A stretch of 64,000 nucleotides of DNA from Brevibacterium sp. p3-SID960 (GCF_025144725.1 NZ_JALXKS010000002.1:1-64000), one strand, 5' to 3'. Shown: positions 39,778-50,673, numbered from the stretch's first letter. Numbers and translations: made by a program. The notes: a model not told the origin generated them from the sequence alone.

Positions 39778-41081
39778 CCGGGACGCTGACTGACCGGTCG
39801 CAGCCGGTCGGCCAGCAGGCTGGCGCGCAGCATCCCGCCGAGGCGGTGCGAGCCTGAACCGGAACGCCGGCCGCTGGCCGCAGCCAGCTCGTCTGCCCGC
39901 GGGCGCCGGCCGGCAGCGTGGGCGGTGACGACGGCGAGGAACAGCCCAGCATGCGTGTCGAGAGCGCTGTGCCCGTGGTCGGCAACCGGAATGAGCGCGC
40001 CGTCGGGTGCGTCAGCTGCGATGCGTGCGGCGATGCTGCGCGGAGTGCGCAGGTCACGATTCCCGGAGATCACGGTCACCGGGGCCTGCAGCGGCTTGAG
40101 CGCTGCCGACAGATCATAGGACTCTCCGGCGAACGGGGTGAAGCGGCCACTGGCGTCTCCGAAGTCCGCGGAGGAGTCGAAGAGGCTGCCGCGGCCCGGC
40201 AGTGCATAGCCGAGTTCGCGCACCGCGATCTCACCGACGAGGTCGAATTCCATGATATGCGGTCTGCGCGATTCGAGCTCGCCGGTGATGAGCGTGGTCA
40301 GCATCGCCTGCGTCCACCCGGCGCGGCCCAGGGCGATCTGGTTGAGCAGCCGGTCGAGTGTGCTGACTCCGGCGAACTCGAAGACCGAGCGCACCATGCG
40401 GCCGAGGTCCTGCTGGCTGATGAGCTGGGAGCCGGTGAGGTCGCGGATCTTCATCGCCACCCACTCGGTCCCGGGCAGGTCAGCGGCCGGGTCGACCGGC
40501 CCGGCGATGCCGGGCACCGGGCCGATCTCGCTCAGCTCTGCTGGCGGGCGCCCCTCGAAGAGCAGCTGGCGGCTGTAGTCCTCGATGCGCTGCGGGAAGC
40601 CCGCGTCGATCATCGCCGAGTCGAGGACGAGAGCGGCGGTGCGTTCGGGATGGTCGGCCGCGAAGGCCTGGACCGCATAGGTGCCGTACGAGGATCCGGC
40701 GAGCACCGCCTCGGGAACGGATTCCGCATCCAGGACAGCGGCGATGTCATCGGCCACCGCAGCCACGCGCATCGCCTCAAGCGGCAGATCCGCACCGTCT
40801 GTGTCAAAGCGGGACAGGCCGATGCCGCGGTGCTCGATCATGATGACCTCGAGACCGGCGCGGGCGGCACGGGCCCGCAGCCCGGTGAACAGCAGGAGGG
40901 AGCCGAGACCCGGCCCGCCGGGAACGATGACGATCGGCAGGCCTGCTGGGCGGGTGCCGGTTGCCGGCTGGCGGACGTAGTGGAGGTCGAACTCCGGGCC
41001 CGAGGCGGTGGCCGGCCGGCGCACACGGCGCAGGCCGCGCACGGAGCGGACGATGCGCTCGGCCCGCCCGGCTGCACCCAC
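39768..41081 (-). CDS. alpha/beta hydrolase, proline iminopeptidase-like
   Basis: This is a 437-residue S33-type hydrolase. The oxyanion loop is PGGPG (near residue 55), the nucleophile elbow GSSYGTYA, the acid Asp in GNRDLRTP, and the catalytic His in DHGHSAL. A cap domain lies between. It could be an aminopeptidase, an esterase or another hydrolase; the substrate is not predictable. The stop overlaps the end of yajQ by 10 bases on the opposite strand, and fprA lies immediately upstream with almost no gap, so the two are probably cotranscribed. Confidence 0.85.
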   Translation of the reverse strand: MGAAGRAERIVRSVRGLRRVRRPATASGPEFDLHYVRQPATGTRPAGLPIVIVPGGPGLGSLLLFTGLRARAARAGLEVIMIEHRGIGLSRFDTDGADLPLEAMRVAAVADDIAAVLDAESVPEAVLAGSSYGTYAVQAFAADHPERTAALVLDSAMIDAGFPQRIEDYSRQLLFEGRPPAELSEIGPVPGIAGPVDPAADLPGTEWVAMKIRDLTGSQLISQQDLGRMVRSVFEFAGVSTLDRLLNQIALGRAGWTQAMLTTLITGELESRRPHIMEFDLVGEIAVRELGYALPGRGSLFDSSADFGDASGRFTPFAGESYDLSAALKPLQAPVTVISGNRDLRTPRSIAARIAADAPDGALIPVADHGHSALDTHAGLFLAVVTAHAAGRRPRADELAAASGRRSGSGSHRLGGMLRASLLADRLRPVSQRPGQR

Positions 41082-41083
41082 GA

Positions 41084-42505
41084 TCAGCTTTCGCCGACGG
41101 CGACGGGGTCGGCGGCCTCGACGGCGCGGCGGGCTTCGGCGAGCATGCCCTCACGGGTGGCGATCTTGATCCGCTCACGGCCGTGCGGTTCGCCCAGCTG
41201 CTTCTCCGCGGCTTCGAGCCGGTGGTAGCCCTCCCAGTCGACGTAGTCGACGCCCTTGGCGGCGAGCCGTTCGGTGATCGCGTCCTCGCCCGGGGCCGAC
41301 GGGGTCGGCAGCCGGCCGGCGACATGGTCTTCGATGAGGTGGGTGATCGTCTCGAGCGCATCGCCCTTCGTGTGACCGATGAGCCCCACGGGTCCGCGCT
41401 TGATCCAGCCGGTGGCGTACACGCCGGGGATCCACGGCGCATCAGCCGACTCCGACTGCGAGAGCGCATCGACGACGCGGCCCTCGTGGTTCGGGATCAC
41501 GCCCTTGAGCTCGTCGAAGGGCAGTTCGGTCAGCGGGGTGCCGAAGTAGCCGACCGCCCGGTAGATCGCGTCCACCGGCCAGTCGACGAAGGTGCCGGTG
41601 GCGTTGACTCCCCCGCGGCCGTCGAGCTCCTGCCGTTCGGTGCGCAGGCCGGTGACGCCGGTGTCCTCGTCGCCGAGCACGGCGACCGGGGCGTGGAGGA
41701 AGTGCAGGTGCAGGCGTCGCTTGGCACCGGTTGGCTCACGCAGCGTGAAGTCCGTCAGCGTCTTGGTGACCTGCTTGGTCTGGTTGTTCGAGTGGATCTG
41801 AGCCATCGAGGCTTCGTCGAACTCGAAATCCTCGGGGTAGACGATGATGTCGACGTCCTTGACGTGGCCGAGTTCGCGCAGCTCCAGCGGCGTGAACTTC
41901 GCCTGGGCCGGGCCGCGGCGGCCGAAGACGTGGACATCGGTGACCTCGGAGCGCTTGAGTCCCTCGTAGACGTGGTCGGGGATCTCCGTGGTGAGCATAT
42001 CGTCGGCCTGCTTGGCCAGCACCCGGGCCACGTCGAGGGCGACGTTGCCGTTGCCGATGACGGCGACCTCCTTGGTGTCCAGCGGCCAGTCCTGGGAGAC
42101 ATCGGGGTGGGCGTCGTACCAGTTGACGAAGTCAGCGGCGCCGTAGGAGCGGGGCAGGTCGATGCCGGGGATGGTGAGCTTGGCGTCGACGAAGCAGCCG
42201 GTGGAGAAGACGACGGCGTCGTAGTGCTGCTGCAGCTCCTCACGCGTGATGTCGGTGCCGTAGTCCACATTGGCGAACAGCCGGATGTCCCCGCGGTCGA
42301 GCACCTTGATGAGTGCGTTGGTGATGCCCTTGATGCGCGGGTGGTCAGGAGCCACACCGTAGCGCACCAGCCCGAAGGGGGCGGGGAGGCGTTCGAAGAG
42401 GTCGATGCTGACGTCGAATTCCCGTTCAGCCTTGGTCAGCAGGTCTGCGGCGTAGATGCCGGCCGGGCCCGCGCCGATGATGGCCACCCGGAGAGGACGA
42501 GTCAT
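41084..42505 (-). CDS. fprA: NADPH-ferredoxin reductase, FprA type
   Basis: This 473-residue flavoprotein resembles mycobacterial FprA and adrenodoxin reductase. The N-terminal FAD fold is IIGAGPAGIYAA (residues 9-20), followed by LVRYGVAPDHP; the NADP fold is VIGNGNVALDVARVL (near 165). GWIKRGPVGLIGHTKGDA, C-terminal, is characteristic. It moves electrons between NADPH and ferredoxin, for example to P450 or iron-sulfur systems. AAAGGTG precedes the ATG. It is divergent from rarD. Confidence 0.93.
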   Translation of the reverse strand: MTRPLRVAIIGAGPAGIYAADLLTKAEREFDVSIDLFERLPAPFGLVRYGVAPDHPRIKGITNALIKVLDRGDIRLFANVDYGTDITREELQQHYDAVVFSTGCFVDAKLTIPGIDLPRSYGAADFVNWYDAHPDVSQDWPLDTKEVAVIGNGNVALDVARVLAKQADDMLTTEIPDHVYEGLKRSEVTDVHVFGRRGPAQAKFTPLELRELGHVKDVDIIVYPEDFEFDEASMAQIHSNNQTKQVTKTLTDFTLREPTGAKRRLHLHFLHAPVAVLGDEDTGVTGLRTERQELDGRGGVNATGTFVDWPVDAIYRAVGYFGTPLTELPFDELKGVIPNHEGRVVDALSQSESADAPWIPGVYATGWIKRGPVGLIGHTKGDALETITHLIEDHVAGRLPTPSAPGEDAITERLAAKGVDYVDWEGYHRLEAAEKQLGEPHGRERIKIATREGMLAEARRAVEAADPVAVGES

Positions 42506-42626
42506 AACACACCTTTCACCTAGTCAACTCACGATTCTAACGTCCAGGCGCCTGATGTCGACATCTCGGGCGGTCAGTATGTGGGAAGTCACAGCAGCGA
42601 TCCTGCTGTGGACTAGACTGCCGTTC

Positions 42627-43700
42627 GTGACTGAACGCCCGCTGACTGACGAGGAATCCGCCCGCCGCCGCTCGGGCCTGATGCTCGGTCTCTCCGGCTA
42701 CCTGTTCTGGGGAGGGATGCCGCTCGTCTTCGCCGCTGCGGCCCCGGCGACGCCGATCGAGATCCTCGCCCACCGGATCGTGTGGTCTCTGGTGTTCTGC
42801 ACCATCCTGCTCATCTTCGCCCGCGGGTTCCGCCGCGTCCTGGCCGCGGTGCGCGACCTGCGCGTGCTCGGCACGCTCGCCCTGGCCGCGATCGTCGTCT
42901 CGATCAACTGGTTCGGCTTCCTCCTCGGCGTCAGCCTCAATCGCGTCGTCGAGATCTCACTCGGCTACTTCTTCAATCCACTCGTCACTGTGCTCATCGG
43001 GGTGGTCTTCCTCGGCGAGCGACTGCGCAGGCTGCAGTGGGCGGCGGTCATCGTCGGCTGCCTGGCCGTCGTGGTCATCGCCGTGGGCTACGGGCAGATG
43101 CCGTGGCTGGCGCTGCTCGTGGCGTTCTCCTTCGGCTTCTACGGGCTCATCAAGAACCGGGTCGGCGGGAAGGTCGGCGCGCTCGAGGGGCTGACAGTCG
43201 AGACTGCGGTGCTCGCCCCGGTCTGCGGGGCCTACATCATCTATCTCACCGCCATCGGTGCCTCGCACTTCGGCACCGAGGGCACCGGGCATCTGCTCAT
43301 CATGCTCGCGCTCGGCCCGATCACCGCGATCCCGCTCATCCTCTTCGGCGCCGCCACCCGGCGGGTGCCGCTGTCGTGGGTGGGGCTCATGCAGTACGTC
43401 ACCCCGACGATCCAGTTCATCCTCGGCATCACGGTGCTCGGCGAGCAGATGCCGCTGGCCCGCTGGATCGGGTTCATCATCATCTGGATCGCCGTCATCA
43501 TGCTCACCGTCGACATGCTGCGCGCCACCCAGGCTCAGCGGCGCCGCGAGGTCCGCAACGCCGACCGGCCCGAACCGCCTCTGCCGGCGGTAACTGGGAC
43601 TCCGGATGTCGCAGCGGCTGGGGAGGCGAGGGCTACCGACGGTGTGGACGCGAATCGTCCGGAGGCAGACGAACCGCCGGCAGCCGGCCACCGCGTATAG
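42627..43700 (+). CDS. rarD: RarD-type EamA transporter
   Basis: This protein of about 357 residues has ten transmembrane helices and the RarD features RRSGLMLGLSGYLFWGGMP and LNRVVEISLGYFFNPLVTVL. Family members are proposed drug/metabolite exporters. I place the start at GTG 42627 because TAGACT (42614-42619) lies 7 bases upstream, giving a leaderless mRNA, and the protein then begins just before the first helix. The C-terminal 50 residues are polar and variable. Confidence 0.88.
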   Translation: MTERPLTDEESARRRSGLMLGLSGYLFWGGMPLVFAAAAPATPIEILAHRIVWSLVFCTILLIFARGFRRVLAAVRDLRVLGTLALAAIVVSINWFGFLLGVSLNRVVEISLGYFFNPLVTVLIGVVFLGERLRRLQWAAVIVGCLAVVVIAVGYGQMPWLALLVAFSFGFYGLIKNRVGGKVGALEGLTVETAVLAPVCGAYIIYLTAIGASHFGTEGTGHLLIMLALGPITAIPLILFGAATRRVPLSWVGLMQYVTPTIQFILGITVLGEQMPLARWIGFIIIWIAVIMLTVDMLRATQAQRRREVRNADRPEPPLPAVTGTPDVAAAGEARATDGVDANRPEADEPPAAGHRV

Positions 43701-43723
43701 GGCAGTCGCCTGCCGGGTGAGCC

Positions 43724-44755
43724 TCAGGCGACGCGGGAGACGACGGTGTCGGCGAACGCGGCGAGGCTGTCCTTGATCCAGCCGGCCGGCAGTGCTTCGA
43801 GGGCGCTGACCGCGGCATCGGACCAGCGGCGTGCTTCGGCGCGCGCCTCAGCGGTCACCGGGTGGGCGGCGAGCGCTGCACGGGCGGTCTCGAGTGCGTC
43901 ATCGGAGGACAGGTCGGCGGCAAGCAGCTCGACGATGCGCTGCGCCTCAACGTCACCGGCTGCGGCAGCCCGGCGCAGGTAGAGCACCGGCAGGGTCGGC
44001 ACACCCTCGCGCAGGTCAGTGCCGGGCGTCTTGCCGGAGGTCTGCGCGTCGGAGGTCAGGTCGATGATGTCATCGGCGAGCTGGAAGGCCACACCGACGC
44101 GTTCGCCGTAGTCGCGCAGCACCGGCACGAGCTCGGCTGGGCCGCCGGAGGCGAGCAGCCCGAACTCACAGGAGCCTGCGATGAGCGAACCTGTCTTGTC
44201 AGCCAGCACCTTGAGGTAGTGTTCGATCGGGTCGTCACCGGGCTGGGGGCCGACGAATTCGTTGAGCTGGCCGAGGACGAGGCGTTCGAAGGTACGCGAC
44301 TGCAGTTCGACGGCGGCGACGCCGAGTTCGGCTGAGAGCAGCGAGGCGCGGGCGAAGAGCAGATCACCGGTGAGGATCGCCACCGAGTTGCCCCACACCT
44401 CGTGTGCGGCCTGTGCGCCACGGCGCACCGGGGCGTCGTCCATGACGTCGTCGTGGTAGAGGGTCGCGAGGTGGATGAGTTCGACGGCCGCGCTGGCCTT
44501 GACGACATCGCGGGTGCTGGAGTCGCCGTATTCGGCGGCGAGCAGCACGAGCATCGGCCGGACCCGTTTGCCGCCGGCGCGCAGCAGATGATGGGAGGTC
44601 TCGTTCGGCAGCTTGTCGGTCTGCGTGACGGCGATGTCGAGGAACTCCTCGACCTCATCCAGGCGCGCTGTCAGGGCAGCGCTGAGCTCGGATCCGGCGC
44701 CGGTGAAGGAGACCGGCGACAGCGGACCCGTCATGGGTGTCGAATGCTTCGTCAT
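43724..44755 (-). CDS. trans-polyprenyl diphosphate synthase
   Basis: This is a 343-residue prenyltransferase that builds the menaquinone side chain from isoprenyl diphosphates. The first aspartate-rich motif is LYHDDVMDDAPVRRG (near residue 96) and the second LADDIIDLTSD (near 225). The chain length cannot be read safely. It lies 17 bases downstream of menJ and in line with menG, so the three form a quinone side-chain operon. Two in-frame ATGs (44755, 44734) are possible starts. Confidence 0.92.
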   Translation of the reverse strand: MTKHSTPMTGPLSPVSFTGAGSELSAALTARLDEVEEFLDIAVTQTDKLPNETSHHLLRAGGKRVRPMLVLLAAEYGDSSTRDVVKASAAVELIHLATLYHDDVMDDAPVRRGAQAAHEVWGNSVAILTGDLLFARASLLSAELGVAAVELQSRTFERLVLGQLNEFVGPQPGDDPIEHYLKVLADKTGSLIAGSCEFGLLASGGPAELVPVLRDYGERVGVAFQLADDIIDLTSDAQTSGKTPGTDLREGVPTLPVLYLRRAAAAGDVEAQRIVELLAADLSSDDALETARAALAAHPVTAEARAEARRWSDAAVSALEALPAGWIKDSLAAFADTVVSRVA

Positions 44756-44772
44756 GTCCGTCCCCTCAGCCC

Positions 44773-46092
44773 TCAGTCGTTCGTCGTCGCCGGTGTCAGC
44801 CTCGTCAGCGCGGTGATGACATAGTCGTAGGCGTCCCGATCGGTGGTGGATCCGTCGTCGTAGAGGTTCGCCAGCAGCTTGACCACGAAGGTCATCACCA
44901 GTCTGCTACTCATACCGTACTTGATGCCGAGGCTCATGAGCTCGGGGCGTCCGATGAGCTCGGCGAACACCCGTCCGAGGGTGAAGTAGGAGCCGAAGCT
45001 CTCGCGCACGGCGGCCGGGTATTCGGCCAGGCGGCGCCGGCGGGCGGCCTCGGGATAGCGGGCGTAGGTGGAGATGACCTCGGCGGCGATGCGGGCGGCT
45101 TCCATGCCGTAGTCGATGCCTTCGCCGTTGAAGGGGTTGACCATTCCGCCGGCGTCGCCGATGAGCAGCATGCCGCGGTTGAAGTGCGGGGTGCGGTTGA
45201 AGGCCATCGGCAGGGCCGCTGAGCGCACCGGGGTCAGTTCGGTGGTCTCGTCGATGTCCCACTCGTGACCCATGGCTGCGATCCAGTCACGCAGCACCGC
45301 CCGGTAGTCGAGCTGACCGAAGGCCGGGGAGGTGTTGAGCATCCCGAGTCCGACGTTGACGGTGCCGTCGCCGAGCGGGAACAGCCAGCCGTAGCCGGGC
45401 ATCACCTCGCCGCCGGTCGCCTGGCCCGAGGCGGTGGTCTGGGTGGGTGCGGTGAGCTCGACCCAGCTTTCGATGTAGTCGTCGTCATGACGCGGGGAGG
45501 AATGGTAGGTGCGCACGGCCACGCCCATCGGGCGGTCGTTGCGCTTCTCGAGGCCCAGGGAGACGGCCATGCGGGAGGACACGCCGTCGGCGGCGATGAC
45601 GACCGGGGCGCGGAAGGTCAGCTCGGGGCCGGTCCTGCGGCCGTGCTCATCGGTGGCCCGGGCCGCGATACCGGTGACCCAGCCGTCGGGGCCGAGGATC
45701 GGATGGGTGGCCATCGTGTTCTCGTGCAGGTGCGCGCCGCACGCGGCTGCGAAGCCGGCGAGGTCGGCGTCGAGCTTCATGCGCGGACGGGTGAGCCCGT
45801 GATCGGGCATGCCCGGCACATCGGGCCAGTCGATCTCCAGGCGGTGGCCGGCGCCGATGAGCCGCAGCCCGCGGTTGGGGTGCCAGCCGTCCTCGGCCCG
45901 GGTCGGGATGCCGAGGCGCTGGGTTTCGCGCACCGCCCTGGGGGTGAGCGCGTCGCCGCAGATCTTGTCACGCGGGAAGGAGGCCTTCTCCAGAAGCGCG
46001 ACGTCGAAACCCGCCTGAGCGAGGTGGGCGGCTGCGGTCGAGCCAGCCGGTCCTGCACCGACGATGACGACATCGGCGTCGATGCGGGTCAT
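44773..46092 (-). CDS. menJ: menaquinone reductase, geranylgeranyl reductase family
   Basis: This 439-residue FAD protein has an N-terminal dinucleotide fold [18 protein letters not shown] (residues 9-26), the conserved [12 protein letters not shown], and [18 protein letters not shown] binding the flavin. In mycobacteria the homologue saturates one double bond of the menaquinone tail. Its place between menG and the polyprenyl synthase supports this assignment over a plant-type reductase role. The start overlaps the menG stop (ATGA). Confidence 0.85.
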   Translation of the reverse strand: MTRIDADVVIVGAGPAGSTAAAHLAQAGFDVALLEKASFPRDKICGDALTPRAVRETQRLGIPTRAEDGWHPNRGLRLIGAGHRLEIDWPDVPGMPDHGLTRPRMKLDADLAGFAAACGAHLHENTMATHPILGPDGWVTGIAARATDEHGRRTGPELTFRAPVVIAADGVSSRMAVSLGLEKRNDRPMGVAVRTYHSSPRHDDDYIESWVELTAPTQTTASGQATGGEVMPGYGWLFPLGDGTVNVGLGMLNTSPAFGQLDYRAVLRDWIAAMGHEWDIDETTELTPVRSAALPMAFNRTPHFNRGMLLIGDAGGMVNPFNGEGIDYGMEAARIAAEVISTYARYPEAARRRRLAEYPAAVRESFGSYFTLGRVFAELIGRPELMSLGIKYGMSSRLVMTFVVKLLANLYDDGSTTDRDAYDYVITALTRLTPATTND

Positions 46093-46817
46093 GTCGTCGC
46101 GCTGCCAGCCGGGTTGGGTCCGGCGGCGGGTTTGAGGGCGTGGTGGATGGCGACGATGCCGCCGGTGAGGTTGCGGTACTTGACCTGGTCGTAGCCGGCA
46201 GCGAAGATCTGCCGGGCGAAGGTGTCCTGGTCCGGCCAGGCGCGGATCGACTCGGCGAGGTAGACGTAGGCATCGGGATTCGAGCTCACGGCCTTCGCCA
46301 GGGCCGGCAGCGCGGCCATGATGTACTCCTTGTACGCCACAGCGAACGGTGCGAACGTCGGGGTGGAGAACTCGGCGATGACAAGCCGGCCGCCGGGCTT
46401 GAGGACGCGCAGGATCTCAGTCAGGGAAGCGTCGACATCCTGGAAGTTGCGGATGCCGTAGGTGATCGTCACCGCATCGAAATGATCATCGGCGAACGGC
46501 AGGTCGAGGGCATCGGCGTAGACGAACTCGATGTCCGGGTAGCGTTCCCTTCCGACAGCGAGCATGCCCTCGGAGATGTCGCCTGCCACCACCTCGGCGC
46601 CGGCGCGCACATACGGAACGGACGAGGCGCCGGTCCCGGCGGCCAGGTCGAGGATCTTCTCACCCGGCTTGGGGTCGACCGCCTCGGTGTTGGCGATGCG
46701 CCACAGGCGTGAGATCCCGAAGGTCATGACGTCGTTGGTGAGGTCGTAGCGCTCGGCGACGTCGTCGAACATCGACGCGACGTCGGCGGCCTGTTTGTCC
46801 AGCTGGGCCCGGTTCAT
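46089..46817 (-). CDS. menG: demethylmenaquinone methyltransferase
   Basis: This 242-residue SAM-dependent methyltransferase does the last step of menaquinone synthesis. The signature [22 protein letters not shown] is near residue 18, the SAM loop is [10 protein letters not shown] (near 58), and [14 protein letters not shown] is the second family signature. It is first in the menG-menJ-prenyl synthase operon and divergent from menF. Confidence 0.96.
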   Translation of the reverse strand: MNRAQLDKQAADVASMFDDVAERYDLTNDVMTFGISRLWRIANTEAVDPKPGEKILDLAAGTGASSVPYVRAGAEVVAGDISEGMLAVGRERYPDIEFVYADALDLPFADDHFDAVTITYGIRNFQDVDASLTEILRVLKPGGRLVIAEFSTPTFAPFAVAYKEYIMAALPALAKAVSSNPDAYVYLAESIRAWPDQDTFARQIFAAGYDQVKYRNLTGGIVAIHHALKPAAGPNPAGSATT

Positions 46818-46924
46818 TGCCCTATCGTCTCAACTGAGCCGCCCGGGAGCCAATCGGGGCCCGGTGTCGTGGCGCGGACGGCTCGAGGTGCCTGCCGCCG
46901 GATCCGGTGAGCACGTAGGATGGC

Positions 46925-48394
46925 ATGACTATGGACAGGATCGATGTGAGCGACGACGACCCTGGGCTGCCGCGGTTCGCGGTGCGTTCATGGTTCATCG
47001 ACGGCCTCAGCCCCCATGCCCCAGTGCCCTTCACCCACGGACTGCCGACGACGCCGCAGGAGTTCATCTCCCAGCTGCCGGCTGCAGGGTTCTCGTGCTG
47101 GGTGCGGCACACCTCCGGGCTCGTCGGGTTCGGCCGGGCAGCCCGGCTGACCGCCACCGGCACCCGCCGGTTCGCTGACCTCGACCGGGCCTGGCAGCAG
47201 ATCGTGGCGACCTCGACGATCGACGATCCGGTCGGCCTGCCGGGTTCGGGGCTCATGTGCTTCTCAGCGGTGACGTTCTCCGCCCAGTCGCAGGCCACCT
47301 CGGTCATCGACATCCCCCGCTATCTGCTCGGCCGCCGCGACGGGCGCGTGTGGCTGACCTCAATCGAACCGCTCGATGCTCACACAGCCGACCCGGCGGG
47401 CAGCGGCGATGGCAGTGACGAAGGGGAGCTCGTCCTCGCCCCGACCGCGATCCGCCGGCCGACCGGCGCCGTTCGCAAGCCCGGTCACACGACCGGGTCG
47501 GACTACCTCGACATCGTCGCCCAGGCGAGCGCGCTCATGCGGGAGCAGACCGGTGCGCAGGCGCTGAAGAAGGTCGTGCTCGCCCGCGATGAGCTCATCG
47601 AGACTCCCGACGAGATCGACGTGCGTGCGCTGCTCGCAGCACTCAACACCGCCTATCCGGGCTGCTGGACCTTCGATGTCGCCGGCCTCATCGGCGCGAC
47701 CCCGGAGCTGCTCGTCGGAGTCGAGGACGGCCGGGTCACCACCCGGGTGCTCGCCGGCACCTACCGGGTCGAGGACGATCCGCGTGCCGAACTCGCCGCC
47801 GCCCGCGAGCTGCTGGGCAAGGCCAAGGATCAGGAGGAGCACAGGTATGCGATCGAGTCGGTCGTCGCGCCGCTGACCCGCCTGACCGATCAGCTGCACG
47901 TCGATGAGGAGCCGCATCTGCTGCAGCTGGCCAATGTCATCCACCTGGCCTCCGATGCCCACGGCACGCTGACAGTCCGCGACGGGCGGGTGCCCACTGC
48001 GCTGGCCGTCGCCAAGGCGGTCCACCCGACTGCTGCGATCGGCGGGGTACCGACGCCGCTGGCCGCCGCGACGATCGCCGAATACGAGCGCACCGACCGG
48101 GGCCGGTTCTCCGGGCCGGTGGGCTGGATGGACTCAGCCGGCAACGGGCAGTTCGGCATCGCGCTGCGGTGTGGGCAGTTCGAGGACCGCAACCGCATCC
48201 GGCTCTTCGCCGGGGCCGGGATCATGCCCGATTCCGATCCGCTGACCGAACTGGTCGAGACCGGTGCGAAGTTCGCGCCGATGCGCACCGCGCTCGGCAT
48301 CGACCCGCAGGCCGCGATCGCCGAGGAGCACGCGGCAGCCATGCCGACGGATACAGCACCGACGGCTGCTGTTCGGGAGGACAGCCATGCGTAG
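46925..48394 (+). CDS. menF: isochorismate synthase
   Basis: This is a 489-residue chorismate-utilising enzyme making isochorismate for menaquinone. The C-terminal catalytic domain shows IGATPELLVGVEDG, RVLAGTYRVEDD, VHPTAAIGGVPTP, and the final RIRLFAGAGIMPDSDP. Two ATGs, 46925 and 46931, are possible starts; TAGGAT (46916-46921) lies close upstream, favouring the second as a leaderless start. The end overlaps a small membrane-protein gene by 8 bases. A siderophore role is possible for such enzymes, but the context is menaquinone. Confidence 0.93.
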   Translation: MTMDRIDVSDDDPGLPRFAVRSWFIDGLSPHAPVPFTHGLPTTPQEFISQLPAAGFSCWVRHTSGLVGFGRAARLTATGTRRFADLDRAWQQIVATSTIDDPVGLPGSGLMCFSAVTFSAQSQATSVIDIPRYLLGRRDGRVWLTSIEPLDAHTADPAGSGDGSDEGELVLAPTAIRRPTGAVRKPGHTTGSDYLDIVAQASALMREQTGAQALKKVVLARDELIETPDEIDVRALLAALNTAYPGCWTFDVAGLIGATPELLVGVEDGRVTTRVLAGTYRVEDDPRAELAAARELLGKAKDQEEHRYAIESVVAPLTRLTDQLHVDEEPHLLQLANVIHLASDAHGTLTVRDGRVPTALAVAKAVHPTAAIGGVPTPLAAATIAEYERTDRGRFSGPVGWMDSAGNGQFGIALRCGQFEDRNRIRLFAGAGIMPDSDPLTELVETGAKFAPMRTALGIDPQAAIAEEHAAAMPTDTAPTAAVREDSHA

Positions 48395-48902
48395 GTCCGG
48401 CTATCTGGCGATCTTCGCAGGTGCAGTCATCGTCGCGTTCAGTGCGCTCATCAGCTTTCCGCTCGTGTTCTTCGGCGACGGGGTGCCTGCCGGTCAGGAG
48501 TTCGTCCTCACCGTCGCGGCCGTGCTCATCGCCACCGGCATCGGACTGCAGGTGGCAAGCACGGTCGCGGGGTCCTTCGATGACGGCACCGGTGACCATG
48601 ACGGCGATGCCGAGCACGATGCCGCCTCCGGCGGCACCCGGCACGACGATTCGCGCCGCGAGTTCACCGACTCAGCCGAACGCCCGGCCACCGCGCTCGG
48701 CAGGGTCGCCAACAGCGTCGTCTACGCCGGGGCCGGGACGTTCCTCACCGGCTATGTAACCGACCTCTTCGCCCCGTCCGACGGCGGGGCCACCACCGCT
48801 GCGGTCATCATGCTCGCTGCTGGTGTCATCCTCATCGCCGGCGTGGCGCTCAGTCTCATCGCTGCTGCCCGCAGGCGCGCGCAGCGCCGCGGCAGCGCCT
48901 GA
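48387..48902 (+). CDS. small membrane protein coupled to menF
   Basis: This 171-residue protein has four hydrophobic segments (about residues 6-27, 36-58, 107-127 and 137-158) and a charged loop rich in Asp and His (DDGTGDHDGDAEHD) that might bind metal. It is unrecognised. The ATG lies inside the end of menF, so it is translationally coupled. It converges on menD with an 8-base gap. Confidence 0.7.
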   Translation: MRRSGYLAIFAGAVIVAFSALISFPLVFFGDGVPAGQEFVLTVAAVLIATGIGLQVASTVAGSFDDGTGDHDGDAEHDAASGGTRHDDSRREFTDSAERPATALGRVANSVVYAGAGTFLTGYVTDLFAPSDGGATTAAVIMLAAGVILIAGVALSLIAAARRRAQRRGSA

Positions 48903-48910
48903 TGCCAGGC

Positions 48911-50584
48911 TCAGCTGGCTGCTGGGCTGGCCACTGACGGCAGCGGCACCTCGATGATGCCCGCCTCGCCAGCAGCCAGCGCCCGTGCGAGCTCTTCGGC
49001 ATTGTCGACCCGTGTGTGCGGCCAGCCGTAGCCGGCGGCCAGATCGGCGAAGTCCCGGCCGTGCGGGGTGGCGAAGTAGCGTTCGAAGTAGGGCACGAGG
49101 TGGTCCTGGCCGTGTTCGAGTCCGGCGAAGATCTGCCCGCCGTCATCGTTGAGCACAATGATCTGCACCGCTGGCAGCTCTTCGCCTGCTTCGCGCAGCA
49201 GCCCGCCGATCTCATGCAGCATCGCCAGGTCCCCGATGATGAGGCGTACCGGCACGGCCGGGTCACGTGCCCGGGAGAACCCGGTGGCTGTCGAGATGAG
49301 CCCGTCGATGCCGGCCAATCCGCGCGAAGCATGCACATGCGCGCGCCTCTCGACCGGTACGGCGTGGATGGTCTTGGCGATGACGCGGATGGCCGACGAG
49401 CTGGCTGCGTAGACGTGCGGGCGCACATCGCCCGCGGCGGTGAGCGCCGCCTGCACAATCTCCGCCCGCCTGCCGCCGGTTCCGGTGTGCTTCCGGCCGG
49501 CTTCGATCCAGCGGCCCGACCAGCCGCCGGCACCAGCGGGACGTTCGGCGTGGCACCCGGCCTCGCGTTCGGCGTCGAGTGCCGAGGCGAGTCCCGCCTC
49601 GGCGCCGGCGGGGATGCGGATGATCTGCCGGTCGGAGGCCAGCAGCTTCGCATCGGGCCTGAACAGGGTCGGTTTGCCGATGACCACGACCCGCCGGCAC
49701 TCGTCGAGAAGCTCTGGGTGCGCCTCGAGGACCTGCGGGTGAGCCGGCACCGCGGCGCTGGAGTCGACGAGCGGACAGGAGGGTTCGGCCAGGATCGGCA
49801 CACCGGTGGCTTCCAATGCTGCGGCGAGACCCGCAAGCGGGAAGCCGTGGACATCCCCGGCAAGCACAATCGTCTCCCCGCTCGTCTTCGTGAGCGCCTC
49901 GACAGCGGCGGCGATCTGCGCGGTCTCCACTGTCTCGGTCGCGGGGATCGGTGCGGGGATCGGCGCGCACGTGAGCTTTGCTGCCCAGCCGTCTGCCGCC
50001 TCGGCGGCGGTGGGCACGAGCGGGACGTCGAACTGGACGTTGACCTGCACCGGCCCCGGCTGCCCACCCGGACCGGCACCGCGGGCCGCTGCCAGGCAGC
50101 GCCCGGCGATCGCCTCGGCGTCAGCGGCGCCGGAGGGGATATCGCAGCCGGCCACGGCCTCGGGGAGCATCGTCGCCTGGGCATCGAGAGTCTGATTGGC
50201 GCCGGTGCCGCGCAGCCGGGCGGGCCGGTCGGCGGTGAGCGCGATGAGCGGCAGGTGGGCGTAGGCGGCTTCGGCGAACGCCGGGTGGAGGTTCGCGACC
50301 GCCGAACCCGAGGTGGTGACGACAGCGACCGGGCGGGGGTGCCCTGCGATCCGGTGCCCTTTGGCCAAACCGAGGGCGAGAAAAGCAGCCGAGCGCTCGT
50401 CGATGCGCACATGGGCGGTAATCTTCCCGGCCGCGGCTGACTGCGCGAGCGCATAGGTCAGCGGTGCCGACCGGGAGCCGGGGCAGATGACGACATCGCG
50501 CACCCCCGCGGCGGTCAGGGCGCGGACGACGGCACGGGCCACCGCGGTCGAGGGCTGCAGCTGCTGATCGGGAGAGGTGTTCAT
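48911..50584 (-). CDS. menD: 2-succinyl-SEPHCHC synthase
   Basis: This 557-residue thiamine-diphosphate enzyme joins isochorismate and 2-oxoglutarate. It starts MNTSPDQQLQPSTAVARAVV; GVRDVVICPGSRSAPLTYA and RIDERSAAFLALG (catalytic Glu that activates ThDP) are in the first domain, and the ThDP-binding region IIGDLAMLHEIGG with IVLNDDGGQIF is C-terminal. GAGG lies just upstream of the start. It is convergent with menF rather than cotranscribed. Confidence 0.96.
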   Translation of the reverse strand: MNTSPDQQLQPSTAVARAVVRALTAAGVRDVVICPGSRSAPLTYALAQSAAAGKITAHVRIDERSAAFLALGLAKGHRIAGHPRPVAVVTTSGSAVANLHPAFAEAAYAHLPLIALTADRPARLRGTGANQTLDAQATMLPEAVAGCDIPSGAADAEAIAGRCLAAARGAGPGGQPGPVQVNVQFDVPLVPTAAEAADGWAAKLTCAPIPAPIPATETVETAQIAAAVEALTKTSGETIVLAGDVHGFPLAGLAAALEATGVPILAEPSCPLVDSSAAVPAHPQVLEAHPELLDECRRVVVIGKPTLFRPDAKLLASDRQIIRIPAGAEAGLASALDAEREAGCHAERPAGAGGWSGRWIEAGRKHTGTGGRRAEIVQAALTAAGDVRPHVYAASSSAIRVIAKTIHAVPVERRAHVHASRGLAGIDGLISTATGFSRARDPAVPVRLIIGDLAMLHEIGGLLREAGEELPAVQIIVLNDDGGQIFAGLEHGQDHLVPYFERYFATPHGRDFADLAAGYGWPHTRVDNAEELARALAAGEAGIIEVPLPSVASPAAS

Positions 50585-50673
50585 CACCTCGATTCAACCA
50601 CGCCCGCCCGAAAGCTGTTCCCTCTCCGGTCGCAGCGTGCCGGGCATCCGACGCAACAGCTTAGAATGTGCTC

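Noticed and set aside
39918..42523. Long plus-strand frames opposite the hydrolase and fprA
   Set aside because: The minus-strand genes have complete catalytic and dinucleotide motifs; the plus frames show none.
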